Shown: positions 45,191 through 55,419, counted from the stretch's first letter. The stretch is DNA of 64,000 nucleotides from Halicephalobus mephisto (GCA_009193035.1 SWDT01000041.1:434001-498000), one strand, 5' to 3'. Notes: generated by a model from the letters alone, not told the origin. Numbers and translations are program-made.

Positions 45191-45236
45191 TTATCAACAA
45201 GTTATCAGATTTGTATATAACGGTAACTGCGATAAA
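45191..45236 (+). promoter_or_regulatory. GATA-site cluster upstream of vWA/CTLD gene
   Basis: TTATCA (45191-45196), TTATCAG (45202-45208; CTGATAA on the other strand) and GATAAA (45231-45236) lie 45-90 bp before the start codon, with GTATATAACG between them as a possible TATA element. ELT-2-type GATA factors use TGATAA sites in the nematode intestine; intestinal expression is an inference. Confidence 0.45.
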
Positions 45237-45280
45237 ATCACAAGTGTTGGAAAGTTTATTTCGAAGCTCGAGAACAAACA

Positions 45281-46435
45281 ATGCGGTATATACTTGGAAT
45301 ATTTCTGTTTTTCTTCGGTACCGCTATTTATGCCCTTAATCCTGTCACAGGTAATGCTGATTTGTCCGCAAATCCGTTGTCCAATAAGATTGGAACTTCA
45401 TGTGCGGTGAATATATCTAACGCTTGGCTGGATGTTGCGCTTGCTATAGATGTTTCCAATAAAGTTCTTGAACGAGATCTTCGACGTCTTGGGTCGATTC
45501 TGTCAAACGTTTTTGATCCTGTGTATATCGGGAATTTCTTCAAACAAAACACCCGGGTGGGACTTGTTACTTACAATTCATACGCAAACACCCCATACTC
45601 CTTCGGCGACATTGCAAATTCAAGTCAACTGAATCAGATTTTGCACAATCTTACTGCCTATTACAGTCCGAATAACGATGGAGGAGGTAGTGATAACGCA
45701 TTAAATAACGTCGAAAGTTTATTCAACTACCGACGCAGTTATAGAGGAAAAGCTCTTATTATGTTCGAATCTTCTTATCCATCATGGAACTCGGTCCCAG
45801 ATGCGTCTACTCTGAAACAAATGGGAGTTACCATCATTACTATTGTCGATGGTGGTCCGAATTCAAATCTATCTGCCGGAATTGGTGCGCTTGCTTCTCC
45901 AGGAATGAACTTTTCTTTTCTGGATCCGTATCTGGTGCAGAAACTTCAACATTCATTATCAATGGCTAACTGCTTCTGTCCATCAGGATATTATCAATTT
46001 AATGTTTCAAATCAGACTTCAGGGATCCCAACTATTTATGCTGATTGTCTTTATGGATATAGTGGCGATACTTCTCCTAACATCGCTACACAGTTTTGCA
46101 AACCTGACATTCTTGTTCCGGTCACAAGTATTGAAAAACTTGACTTCATTATCGATAATATCATCGTAAATCAAATGCCAGGAGCTAAGAACTTTACAAC
46201 AGGTGCAATCAAAGTTAATGGAAACTGGAACTGGCAAAACTACAACACCACACAATATCTATTTGGAGATTTTCCCGATACTTCAAATGCTAATGGAGGT
46301 GATATCGGATACTTCAGCAACACCTATGGGTTCAACTGGCAGTTCCTTGGTGGAGGAGCCGGAAATGCCGATGCTAGACCATTCATCTGCCAGACTCGTG
46401 CTTACGACACCGACTATATGGGTGACTTGGCTTAG
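45281..46435 (+). CDS. Secreted vWA-domain plus C-type-lectin-like protein
   Basis: Single-exon 384-aa frame. A signal peptide (MRYILGIFLFFFGTAIYAL) is followed by a von Willebrand A-like domain (~45-230). Its first strand is WLDVALAIDVSNKV, so the MIDAS DxSxS is degenerate (DVSNK). TRVGLVTYNS, GGGSDNALNNV and VTIITIVDGGP also fit. A cysteine-poor C-type-lectin-like region follows (~235-380), with CFCPSGYYQF, NWNWQNYN and an ending that includes FICQT. This vWA + CTLD order is that of a C. elegans clec subgroup, several of which are pathogen-induced in the gut; function here is inferred. No calcium-binding EPN/QPD or WND motif is evident, so sugar binding is doubtful. AATAAA lies 60 nt after the stop. 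An intronless gene is notable for this family. Confidence 0.85.
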   Translation: MRYILGIFLFFFGTAIYALNPVTGNADLSANPLSNKIGTSCAVNISNAWLDVALAIDVSNKVLERDLRRLGSILSNVFDPVYIGNFFKQNTRVGLVTYNSYANTPYSFGDIANSSQLNQILHNLTAYYSPNNDGGGSDNALNNVESLFNYRRSYRGKALIMFESSYPSWNSVPDASTLKQMGVTIITIVDGGPNSNLSAGIGALASPGMNFSFLDPYLVQKLQHSLSMANCFCPSGYYQFNVSNQTSGIPTIYADCLYGYSGDTSPNIATQFCKPDILVPVTSIEKLDFIIDNIIVNQMPGAKNFTTGAIKVNGNWNWQNYNTTQYLFGDFPDTSNANGGDIGYFSNTYGFNWQFLGGGAGNADARPFICQTRAYDTDYMGDLA

Positions 46436-46494
46436 TACTGAATAGTTACTTTTTTATCTGATTAAGTAATCTTTGATTTTACTTTATAATTGGA

Positions 46495-46500
46495 AATAAA
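46495..46500 (+). terminator. AATAAA poly(A) signal
   Basis: 60 nt downstream of the vWA/CTLD stop codon. The convergent kinase gene ends 200 bp further on. Confidence 0.6.
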
Positions 46501-46699
46501 CTTATATTCATTCAATTAATGATTTCTCAACTCCAATCGGAGGAATCTTGGAATTACATGTCGTTAATCCATTATGTCCTGATATTACATATGTCACATC
46601 GCAGTTACGGTACTCAATGTTACAGTATCCAGTTGATTTTTTATATGTTATTCAGCATCTTCGAAAACCTATATTCTGACCAAAAAACCATTAAAAAAT

Positions 46700-48289
46700 T
46701 CATTTTGATGACTTTCGGACATAATTGGTTAATGAATCAATCTGCTTCGATGAAGACCGCTCAGGTTTTTGAGTAAGTTCCAAATCTTGTTTAGTTACTG
46801 TAGAAGCTGAATCTTCGAGTTCATCTGGAGACGGGGATTGAAGTTTTTCATTAAAATCAAAATTGTCCTTGGTCTTTTTGGATACCATATGACTTTCTTC
46901 CACATCTTCGACGAAGAAAGCTTTTTGAAGAAGACCTCCATTATCCCGTTGCCAATCCAGAGGGGCATTCTTATCTACTCCAAAAGTATCCATTATCCTC
47001 TCTAAGATCGAAGAAATCTTCATGTAGTTTGGTCTTTCATAAAAACTAAAAAATTAATTTAATTTTTAAAAGTAAGTCCACCTAGTGTGATCAATGATAT
47101 CCATTATTTCGTCATATCCTGGAGGACATTTTTCGAAAAAATTAATCCTTCCTCCGACACGGATGAATTTTTTAGCTTCTCCGATTATCTTGTGTTGAGT
47201 CAAAGGTTGCAGATTCGCCCAAGGAAGAGGTCCTCCAGTCATTTCCACGATCATATAAAGCCAGGATTCCAGATCATCCCTTCTGCATTGTTCCTGATTA
47301 TAATGAGAAGCCATAGGGGCGTAATGAATAGTCCCCAACAGAGCTGCTGCCGATCTCGGGGGTAGTGGATGTCCTTGAAGATCCCTAAAAAACCAATTTC
47401 AATTCATAAAAAATAATCCATATCTATTTATGAAAAAATCAATTTACAAAAAGAAGTAATTTTAATTTATATAAAAAGTAAATAACTTTTTATTTATAAA
47501 AAAAATTTTAATTCATAAAAAAGTGACTTTAATTTATAAAAAAAAAAGAAATTTTAATTTGTATAAAAATTAACTTTTTCATCTATAAAAAAGTAGTTTT
47601 AATTCACAAAAAATTAATTTTAATTTATATAAAAATTAACTGTTTTTCATCTATAAAAAAGTGGTTTTAATTCACGAATAATTAATTTTAATTTATATAA
47701 AAATTAACCTATATCTTCTGGCAAATCCAAAATCGAGCATGAAGACAGTTGTTCTGTTCTGACGTTTTCCGATGGCAAAATTATTGGCTTTGACGTCACG
47801 ACATAGCCATCCTAATTCGTGAAGGTTCTGAATTCTGTCTAACGTCTGTAAAGCTACTCTGACAGCAGTTCCTAATGTAAATCTTTCCTCAGGCATCGCT
47901 CTTCGAAGTTTCCCAAGATCACATCCAACTAAATCCATGATAGCGAATTTATAATATCCCGTTCGTCCAGCACAAATCAATTTCGGAAATCCAGTATTTT
48001 TCGGGTTTTTATTTATCTGAGATAATACATAAACATCCAACTTCAAAACTGGTCTAAAAAGTAGAAAAATTTTAAAAATAAACAAAGTTGAAAATTACCG
48101 TATGGTTCCTTGTTCTTTTTCGACTTTCATAGCGTACTTCCGGTTCGACTCCAGATGCAGGACTTCGAAGACGTCGCTGAAGGGCCCGCTGGCCAGAACC
48201 TTCAAAACGCAAAAGTCCCCTTTTTCAAGATGGCTTACAGTGGATCCGACTTGAGGCATCAGGAGATCAGGATTACTGTTCGACCCCAT
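46700..48289 (-). CDS. TTBK/CK1-family protein kinase
   Basis: Four exons: 48099-48289, 47709-48053, 47082-47384 and 46700-47045 (phase 2 throughout), encoding 394 aa. The order is N-lobe with AMKVE lysine (K55), catalytic loop CRDVKANNFAIG (D150), LDFGFARRY (D171) and then GTIHYAP in place of APE. WLYMIVEMTGGPLPW and FYERPNYMKI, hallmark sequences of the worm TTBK/CK1 expansion, follow. The tail is acidic and Ser/Thr-rich. The nucleotide loop is VLASGPFSDVFEV, lacking the usual second and third glycines, and the HRD histidine is cysteine. Activity is plausible but unproven. The start is ambiguous: an in-frame ATG at 48349 would add a hydrophobic 20-residue leader. The conserved part begins after 48289, so that is used. 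It lies 90 bp or less downstream of the NIFK gene on the same strand. Confidence 0.85.
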
Positions 48290-48378
48290 TTCAAAAACCA
48301 AACCACAAAAAAGAATGAAAATCCCCGAAATTCGCATAAAAATTTTCATAACAAACTCAACAACATTAACACATGGCG

Positions 48379-49167
48379 TCAGAGCAAATCTTTGATTTCA
48401 ATATTATTTTTTTCAGCGACTTCTTTGACGTCATGCTTCTGGAGCCATTCTGCAGTTTTTTCCTTCTTTATCTCGAGTCGCTTGGGTTCATTCTTGAGGA
48501 CTTGATCGAACTTTTTGGAGTAATCAAAAGTGTAATCGATGCCTTGTTCCTTCACCTTGGCCAGTGTTCTCTGGAGGTACTCATGGATCTTCATCGGATC
48601 CTCCATGTGCATCTCACGGTACTTCTTGTCGAGTTTGTTGTACATGATTTGGCATCTAGTAATCTTCTTCGGACCGAGAAAACCTCCATATCTCAGATAT
48701 TTAGGGACCTCTTTTTCCTTAAGATGCCGACATTTGACGACTTTGTCCTTCATCATGATGGACTTGTCCATGACAGTAGTCACAACAGTAGCCACTTCTG
48801 GGTACTGGAAACCGACATAAGCCATTCCACTGAATCCACCCTGAAAAAACATATAGGACGATAAAAAAATTTTTTTTACCTGCTTGTTTCGTCTGACTCT
48901 GACTTTCATAACTCGACCGTACTGGGAAAAGTACTTGATAATTTGTTCTTCATAGAATCCATGAGGCAAGTTAGACAAAGCAACAAAGCAAGACAAGGAT
49001 TCTGGATCACGAGGCTTCTTGGACTTCTTCTTCTGGACACGAGTGAGTTTAGGAGCAACACCAAGTTTGTTCAGGTTCTTCGTCGTCTTTTTGGTCTTAG
49101 ATTTGGCTTTGATGAGCTCGATATCTGGTTTAGCACCTTTCACTGATTTCTTCTTCACTGCAACCAT
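48379..49167 (-). CDS. NIFK/MKI67IP-type nucleolar RRM protein
   Basis: Two exons: 48880-49167 and 48379-48840, encoding 249 aa. The N-terminus is Lys-rich (KKKSVKGAKP, VQKKKSKKPRD). One RRM follows: RNP2 CFVALSNLPHGF and RNP1 GGFSGMAYVGFQYP, with KYFSQYGRVMKVRVRRNK between. The C-terminal half (KYLRYGGFLGPKKITR, IHEYLQRTLAKVKEQGIDY, EWLQKHDV) resembles the conserved region after the RRM in NIFK/Nop15 proteins, which act in pre-60S ribosome biogenesis. The 39-bp intron (48841-48879) interrupts the RRM and keeps frame 0. The start codon follows a TTTTCCAG acceptor. Ribosome-biogenesis genes are common in nematode operons, and the kinase gene follows immediately on the same strand. Confidence 0.88.
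   Translation of the reverse strand: MVAVKKKSVKGAKPDIELIKAKSKTKKTTKNLNKLGVAPKLTRVQKKKSKKPRDPESLSCFVALSNLPHGFYEEQIIKYFSQYGRVMKVRVRRNKQVKKIFLSSYMFFQGGFSGMAYVGFQYPEVATVVTTVMDKSIMMKDKVVKCRHLKEKEVPKYLRYGGFLGPKKITRCQIMYNKLDKKYREMHMEDPMKIHEYLQRTLAKVKEQGIDYTFDYSKKFDQVLKNEPKRLEIKKEKTAEWLQKHDVKEVAEKNNIEIKDLL
48841..48879 (-). other. 39-bp stop-free, frame-preserving intron in the RRM
   Basis: GTAAAA...TTTTTTCAG, 13 codons long, with no in-frame stop. The spliced form joins RNKQ to GGFSGMAYVGF, restoring the RNP1 spacing, so splicing is very likely; retention would add 13 residues. Confidence 0.75.
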
Positions 49168-49368
49168 CTTCGTAACTCTGGAAAATAAAAATATTAGTGG
49201 GATTTTATATGAAAAATTAAAAAAAAAAACAAAAATCAAGTTCGACGAAAAACGAAATTTTCCGTTCGGGAGCCAGTCTCTCGCGTCGGTCATTTCAGTA
49301 ACCGATTTCGTTTGTTTTCAAATTCAACCTCCAGAAATTCTTTTTTATAAAAAATTTATTTTTCAATA
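49168..49368. promoter_or_regulatory. Divergent promoter between NIFK-type and 296-aa genes
   Basis: Only 201 bp separate the two start codons, so both must use a shared upstream region (less 5' leader and splice acceptors). No TATA element is obvious. Confidence 0.5.
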
Positions 49369-50732
49369 ATGTCCACCAATAACAAAGAACCGTCCCAAGA
49401 ACCCGTTCCATCTGATAATCCAGAACCTATGGAAGAAGGTAAATTTTAATGATTTTTCATATATGAATTTCTAATTTTAGATGCGACTGAAGTCATCCCT
49501 CCACCGCAGGAGGCTTCTGCTCCTCAAGCCGGACCTAGTGTTGGACGTATGATTTTCCAGAAAATTTTCGGAGATAAACATTCCGAACGAAAAATCCCTG
49601 CGACTTTTGCCGAACGCCTCGAGGACTTGGAAAATCGCGAAATCTACGGCATAGGTTTATCTCCTGCAGATGAATATGTGGAGTTTTTGCTGATGGATCT
49701 GATTACTGGGAAGAAAAATGTATGTTTTTATTTATTTTTAAACTTAAAAGCAATAACCCGGCTCGACGGGGTGCTTCAGTATCAGTTGTGGATTTTTGGA
49801 AGTACTTTCATATATGAAAATCACCCCTTTAAAGTAGATAGAAGCTTCCATATCCTTATATCCTTGATACAAAAATTCCTAGATATATCTAAGGAGAATG
49901 TAGTTCCAAAACGTTAATTACGAAATCACTACTACAAAAATTAAAACTGTCACGCAATCTATCTTAGTTTCTAGAAATCTCTCTTGAGAAAATTTTGTAA
50001 AAAGTTCATTTTTTAAAGTTCGTGATATATAATCGATTGCAAAACCAAAATTTTCCTTTAGGTTTTTTCTAGAAACGTATAAATTCACAGCAAGATAATT
50101 TCACAAAGAAATTTATGATTTTTATAACGATATAGTTCGTCAATTTTCAGTACGTTCATACGTTGCAAAGAGGTCAACAGCGGTGGTACAATGACTCGAC
50201 TCTGAAGGCATTAGTTCCTGTCTGTTCTTCTATTTCCAATTACGAAATCGGTGCAGCTATTAGACAGTTAAGAAACATCAAATTGAAGCCAGAAAAACTA
50301 AGCAAACTTGCTAATGAACTTGAGAATCGTCTAATCAGTTTGAATTTAATTTTGGTTTCCCGGTGCTACACTTCGCTCAAGCCAGATTACCTTTCTCAAC
50401 TGCTGGAAATCAATGTTTCTGATGACTTTCAGAAAATTTTGTCCGGCTGCGAATGGCCGGTTGTCGATGGTCGAGTTCAGATAGCCTTCAACGATGCCCT
50501 TTTGAAGTACATTTTTGGGAAGTTGATCAATCCCGAAATGGGTCCATTCGAACTCCTCCAGAAGTACCTCCCGTCTGCGAAAAACGAAACAAAGGATTCA
50601 TTGGACAAAATCAAGGACCTCATGTCTATATCCGATCAGATGATGAAGGTCACTCTACCCCCCTCGGCTTCGAAAGATGAGTCCAAAGAAGATAAACAAG
50701 AAACTTCTGAAAATTTCTCAAATCTTCAATAG
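49369..50732 (+). CDS. Uncharacterised 296-aa protein
   Basis: Three exons: 49369-49438, 49481-49719 and 50151-50732 (phases 1 and 0). Introns are 42 bp and 431 bp. The N-terminus is Pro/Glu/Ser-rich and probably disordered (VIPPPQEASAPQAGPSVG). A helical middle follows (ATFAERLEDLENREIYG, DEYVEFLLMDLITGKKN). The large last exon is regular in pattern (ALVPVCSSISNYEIGAAIRQ, LSKLANELENRLISLNLILV, SLDKIKDLMSISDQMM) and ends with a charged Glu/Lys/Ser tail. There is no signal peptide or TM, so it is probably intracellular. Codon use and splice sites are convincing, but I do not recognise the family. It shares a 201-bp divergent promoter region with the nucleolar RRM gene, which suggests broad (possibly germline or growth-linked) expression. 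Confidence 0.75.
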
Positions 50733-51106
50733 CATTGTCGTACTGATGTGATTTTCTCTTTTATGAACGGTTCAAGATTGTTGTAGTACTGTATATAATT
50801 CTCTCTGACGTCAGTTTTGGTAATGGTTCTGAATTGAATTCTTTTTTGAATTTCAACAAAGAAATCCTAGAGGAATTTCGGAATTATGGGTAATTAATTT
50901 TTTAACGAAAATTTAAAAATAGCTTTTAATTTAAAAGTGGAATTTTTAAAATTTTTGATACCCTTATGGAGTACCAATAAGGTTCTTGATTTTTGAAATC
51001 TGGTGCTGATTTTTTAATTTTACTCATCCAGAATTTTATTTAATAAATGTTAAAAACCTTAAAAATAACAAATTACAGTAATTAAATGATTTTAAATCTG
51101 AGTAAA
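50733..51106. other. Intergenic between convergent genes
   Basis: AT-rich 3'-flanking sequence of the 296-aa gene and the grl gene. No element recognised. Confidence 0.5.
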
Positions 51107-53439
51107 TTAAGGTTGGAAAAAAGCAAAACAAGTAACAGGTCGTTTTGTTACTTCGCAGTATACTTTACTGGAAACTACAGTATAGGAAAATTTGTTTCGA
51201 CTACAAACAACATCAATAGGTCGTTGAAATTTCATTTTTCCTGCAGAAAAAATTAATTGTTTCGAAATTGTCGGAGAATTAACAATATTCTGAAAATTTT
51301 TTGTAAATAATTTTAAAAAATAATTTTTAACCTCTAGCATGATTCTTTTGAGAACGGAATTGGCGCATTTTGTGTCTGTAACGGCGTCTCGACCAGAAAC
51401 GTCGTTTTCTAAACGACTTTTTACTCCAGCAACCTTGACACGGAATGAATTTACAGAAAAATCATTTGCAAGAATCTGAAAAAATTAATATTTGCTTCAG
51501 GATCTAAATACGTTTTATGAATATTCAAATTGGATTTATAGTACTTTGAAAATCAAAAATAACCTTTTTCACAGTTGTCAGAAATGTCATCTTTATTTCT
51601 AAACTGTTTTTAGCGCAAAATTCTATTTTCGCTGAGAAATAAGCGAACATGTTAGAAATATCACTTTTGTCGCTAGATTGTTTTTAGAGCAAAATTCTAT
51701 TTTCGCTTAGGAATAAGCGAACTTGTTAGACATGTCGCTAGATTGTTTTTAGAGCAAAATTCTATTTTCGCTTAGAAATAAGCGAACTTGTTAGACATGT
51801 CGCTTTTGTTTTCAAACTTTTTAGCGCAAAATCTTTACTTTTGCTTAGGAATAAGTGAATTTGTTAGAAATATCACTTTTGTCCCTAGATTGTTTTTAGC
51901 GCAAAATTTTATTTTCGCTTAGAAATAAGCGAATTCGTTAAAGTTGTTCAGAATTTCACTTTTGTTTTTATATTTGTTTTTGTATTAACTTCCCCTTTGG
52001 CTTAGGAATAGGCGAAAATTTCAATTTAGTTTTTAGATTTTCTAACGTAAATTTCCACCTACACTCAGGGATAAACGGATCTATCATGATCTTCAAAAAT
52101 GTACGGGGAAAATTGATTTTCTTCATTGTTCCTATATTCTCAATTATCCAAAATAAAGCAATTTCGAAATTGACCAAGTAATCAAAATATAAAAAATGCA
52201 AAATTTAATAAAATAAAAATTGTTTAATTTTAAATACTGTATTCAAAATTTTCAAAGAACAATTATCTTTGTAAATTTCGAAATTTTAAATTTCCAAAAA
52301 ATATCAAAATTATTTTAAAAAATAAAAACTTATTTTTTAAAAATTTTAAGAATTAAATTAATTTTAAAAAATAAAAATTAATTTTAAAAAATTTAAAAAA
52401 TAAAATTTATTTTTCAAAATTAAAATTTTTTTTTTAAATTTTAGAAATAAAAATTTATTTTTAAAAGTTAAAAAAATAAAAATTATTTTTTAAAAAGTTT
52501 AAAAATAAAAATTAAAAAAATGAAATTTATTTTTCATAATTAAAATTATTTTTTTAAAATTACAAACTTACATCGCTTTTTTGTAATTTATCTTTTGAAG
52601 AATTTTCACTCAGTGGATCAACATCAGGAACTTTTTCGTCGTAGATATCCATGGACATGGCCATTTCCGGAGTCGTGGTGGTAGTGGTAGTAGTGGATGT
52701 TGTTTTTTTTCCTTTTTTTACGACTTTCGAACTTATGTCTCCGTTGTCTTCTGCCAACTTATCGTAAGACAACTCCATGTGTCGATCGGACGGAGTAACT
52801 TCGATCTGACTTTGGGATTTGATATATCCCTGGGATTCTGGAGCGAGAGTCGGGATCTGAGGAACAACAGCATCTCCTTCTTTACCGTAATCCGGGAAGA
52901 GATCATTGTTGTTTTCTTTTGTCTGAAAATAATTTTTAAATAAAAAAAAATAAAAACCCAACTTCGACATGTTTCGGGGTGAAGGGCGGGGGTCTGGGGG
53001 GTTCCAGAGTCTGGTAGTTGAATTCGTTGTTCGAAGAAATCTCCGGATTCACGTAATTTCCTCCAGAAGACTGTACATCCGGGACAATTTCTATCGGAGG
53101 AGGTTGTATGAAGGGTGTCGGGGAGACGATAGGGGCCGGGGGGGCTGCGGGTGCCGGAGGGGCGACGATCTGGTTCTGAGTGGGTCCTTGAGGAAGAACA
53201 TACGAAGGTTGAACAGGTGGTTGTGGTAGGAAAAAATTACTTCTTTGATCGTACAATTGAGGTGTCTGAGGGGCAGAAACAAAACCACTTCCATGTTGAA
53301 AGCCCCCACAAGAACTCGGAGGACACACAGGTGGGGGTGCCGGTGGAGGACAATTACAATTACTACCTCCACCGAAAAAAAATCCATTTATTTTTGTTAA
53401 ATACAGTAACCAAATAGTAAATATGAAATTAAAATTCAT
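51107..53439 (-). CDS. Ground-like (GRL) hedgehog-related protein
   Basis: Four exons: 52963-53439, 52572-52922, 51332-51475 and 51107-51289, all phase 0, encoding 384 aa. A signal peptide (MNFNFIFTIWLLYLTKING) is followed by FFFGGGSNCNCPPPAPPP, a typical start of grl proteins. A long Pro/Gln-rich region comes next, then a Thr-rich linker ((T)n around KKTTSTTTTTTTT). The last two exons form the ground-like domain with its four cysteines: DTKCANSVLKRIM, IDVVCSRNKFSYTV, KVYCEVTK and VTCFAFFQP. Nematode grl genes encode secreted proteins expressed in epidermis, glia and pharynx, with roles in cuticle or apical matrix. Intron 3 is 42 bp. Intron 2 (1.1 kb) carries the hairpin array. Exon 3 is also open in a second, Arg-rich frame, but a TGA close to the acceptor blocks its use. 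Confidence 0.87.
51590..51960. repeat. ~70-bp tandem array of hairpins in grl intron 2
   Basis: Five degenerate units of GTTTTTAGCGCAAAATTCTA plus TTTTCGCTTAGAAATAAGCG. Each unit contains the inverted repeat TTCGCTTA/TAAGCGAA separated by 3-4 nt. Units start near 51605, 51677, 51745, 51815 and 51890. Confidence 0.8.
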
Positions 53440-53975
53440 TTTTTATTTTCTTCAAAATGAAACAGAACCGGTCACCAATCGGGGTCGAGGGTATAACTTT
53501 CACTTCAGAACGGACATAATTGGCATTGCGACTTTTGAGGTGAGAAATCCGATCGGAAATCAACATGACACAAACTTAATCCTGTTCCAAAAAAATGAAA
53601 TACTATACAAATGAAAAATGAAAAATCCAAATTTAGAATCACGTAAGATAAAACAGAATTGAGTTCTTTGTAGAGGAAAATGAGCAAATAAAAGGATAAA
53701 AAAGGATACAATTTTATTTGTTCTTATTTTTTTAAAGAAAAATTTCATTCTAAAAACTTTAATTAAATTTAATTTAATTTTTTAAAAATAATTATAGAAT
53801 TTTAATAAATTTTAAAAAAAAAACATGTAAAATTGTAATTTTTTGCTTCTAGACAGCTTGATCAAACATATCCCTTCTGGTCATTTTGCTTTAAAAAATT
53901 TAAATTAACACAGCTGTTCGTAAAATTTCCATATAAATACTCGAAAATTATTTTTCAATCATAATCTGACCAACG
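53440..53975. promoter_or_regulatory. Divergent region between grl and ShKT genes with TATA box
   Basis: 536 bp upstream of both genes. TATAAATA at 53932-53939 lies 37 bp before the ShKT start codon, and CAGCTG occurs at about 53912. No gene is called within it. Confidence 0.55.
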
Positions 53976-55419
53976 ATGGGATTGAAGTCCTTGGTTGTCT
54001 TGTGTGTTCTCTCCTGTGCCTTAGGGGCTTTGGTATTTTCGGACGATGTTGATACGAAAGTTGCCGAATCTCCAATCATCGTAAAAGTGAAAACTGGTAT
54101 GGTAAAAAACACCAAAGAACTTTCAAATTTGACCTCGGCTGAAGCCTTGGATCTTCTTCACAAAATCGCCATGAATCAGACTACACCAAATTCGAAACCA
54201 ATGATCATCACCCAGACCGAAATTCCAATGAAAACAAAAAATAATAGTACTGTAGGACCGACGAAACCTCCTGGTCCTCTCAACCCGAACGAATCCGGCA
54301 GAATGCGCTGTCAAGATCCCAAAAATATGCTCTTCATCGAGACCGCCAGAGCTTGTAAAGACGAAAGAGGACCCAAAATTTGCGAAGATATCTTCGAAGC
54401 TCCGGATGAGCAGACCGGCAGACGTGATCCTAAATGCGATCAAGCCGGCTTCGAAGATATTGCAAAAAGTTGTCGAAACAGATGTGCCATTTGCTGTGAA
54501 GATCTGAACTATTCGTAAGTTGTAATTCCAACGACCTACAGTAATCCGAAAAAGTAAAATTTCCACATAAAATTCAAAATTTTAAAATTTTCGAATTTTT
54601 AATAACATTTTTAAAAATAATTTTAAACTTAATTTTCAACGGAAATCTTACTGTAAAAATTTTTTTATAAATTTAATGATTTTAAATCTAAAAATTCTTA
54701 ATTTTTTATAATTTTTAAATTTTTGGGAATTTTAATTTTTAATAATTTTTAAATTCTTCAAAATTTAAAGTTTTGATAATTTTTAAATTTTTTGGAATTT
54801 TAATTTTTAATACTTTTTTAATTTTTTAGAATTTTAATTTTTAATAATTATTAATTTTTTTAGTTGTGAAAATGACAAATCTGGTTTGGTCAATTGTGAA
54901 AGTAATAAGGACAAGTGTAACAATCCTAAATTTTTCGAGACCCTCTCAAAGTACTGTGGAGGAACTTGTGGTCTTTGTCAAAAAACAGCTTGTCGTGATA
55001 ACAATGCAGATTGTCGATCGATGAAGCCGATTTGTTTGAATCCAAAACATCAAGATACGATGAAACAACAATGTGCCAGAACTTGTGGTTTCTGTAAAGT
55101 CGAAGGAGTGGGACCGGCCCCTGCCCCAGGGCCTGTCTACCCGCCGACCACAGTCCCCCCTTCGACGGATTGCGTGGATTTGGCCAAAAATTGTGGAGGA
55201 AGATTGAATTTGTGCAAACATCCAGTGTACATCGATTACATGACCAAATACTGCCGAAAGACCTGCGGACAATGCCACACAGAAGTCGTCACAAATCCAA
55301 CTTGCTTCGACAACAACCCCAGATGCGCCGCCTGGGCCGCCAAAGGATTCTGTACCAATTCATATTATACCGTAGATTACAGAAAACAAAATTGCGCCAA
55401 AACTTGTGGTTTTTGTTGA
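53976..55419 (+). CDS. Secreted protein with four C-terminal ShKT domains
   Basis: Two exons: 53976-54514 and 54864-55419 (phase 2), encoding 364 aa. Signal peptide MGLKSLVVLCVLSCALGAL. Then a Thr/Asn/Pro-rich stretch (to ~105) and a cysteine-rich unit ending RNRCAICCED. Four tandem ShKT (SXC) six-cysteine modules follow, ending in CGGTCGLC, CARTCGFC, CRKTCGQC and CAKTCGFC. A Pro-rich spacer (GPAPAPGPVYPPTTVPPS) separates modules 2 and 3. ShKT modules occur in many ordinary nematode extracellular proteins (astacins, tyrosinases, mucin-like proteins) and do not by themselves imply toxin activity. No enzymatic domain is attached. A TATA box lies 37 bp upstream of the start, and AATAAA follows 39 nt after the stop. 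Likely epidermal or intestinal secreted protein; role unknown. Confidence 0.88.

Larger units (their letters stand above)
43208..45280. other. Intergenic between SLC22-like and vWA/CTLD genes
   Basis: AT-rich spacer with a retrotransposon fragment at 44339-44494 and a GATA-containing promoter segment at 45190-45240. No gene seen. A 6-bp hairpin GGTGGT...ACCACC near 44797-44817 is isolated. Confidence 0.5.

Noticed and set aside
46519..46776. 85-codon plus-strand frame after the vWA/CTLD gene
   Set aside because: It overlaps the last exon of the minus-strand kinase, which has clear coding features.
48373..48864. 163-codon plus-strand frame
   Set aside because: Antisense shadow of the NIFK-type RRM gene.
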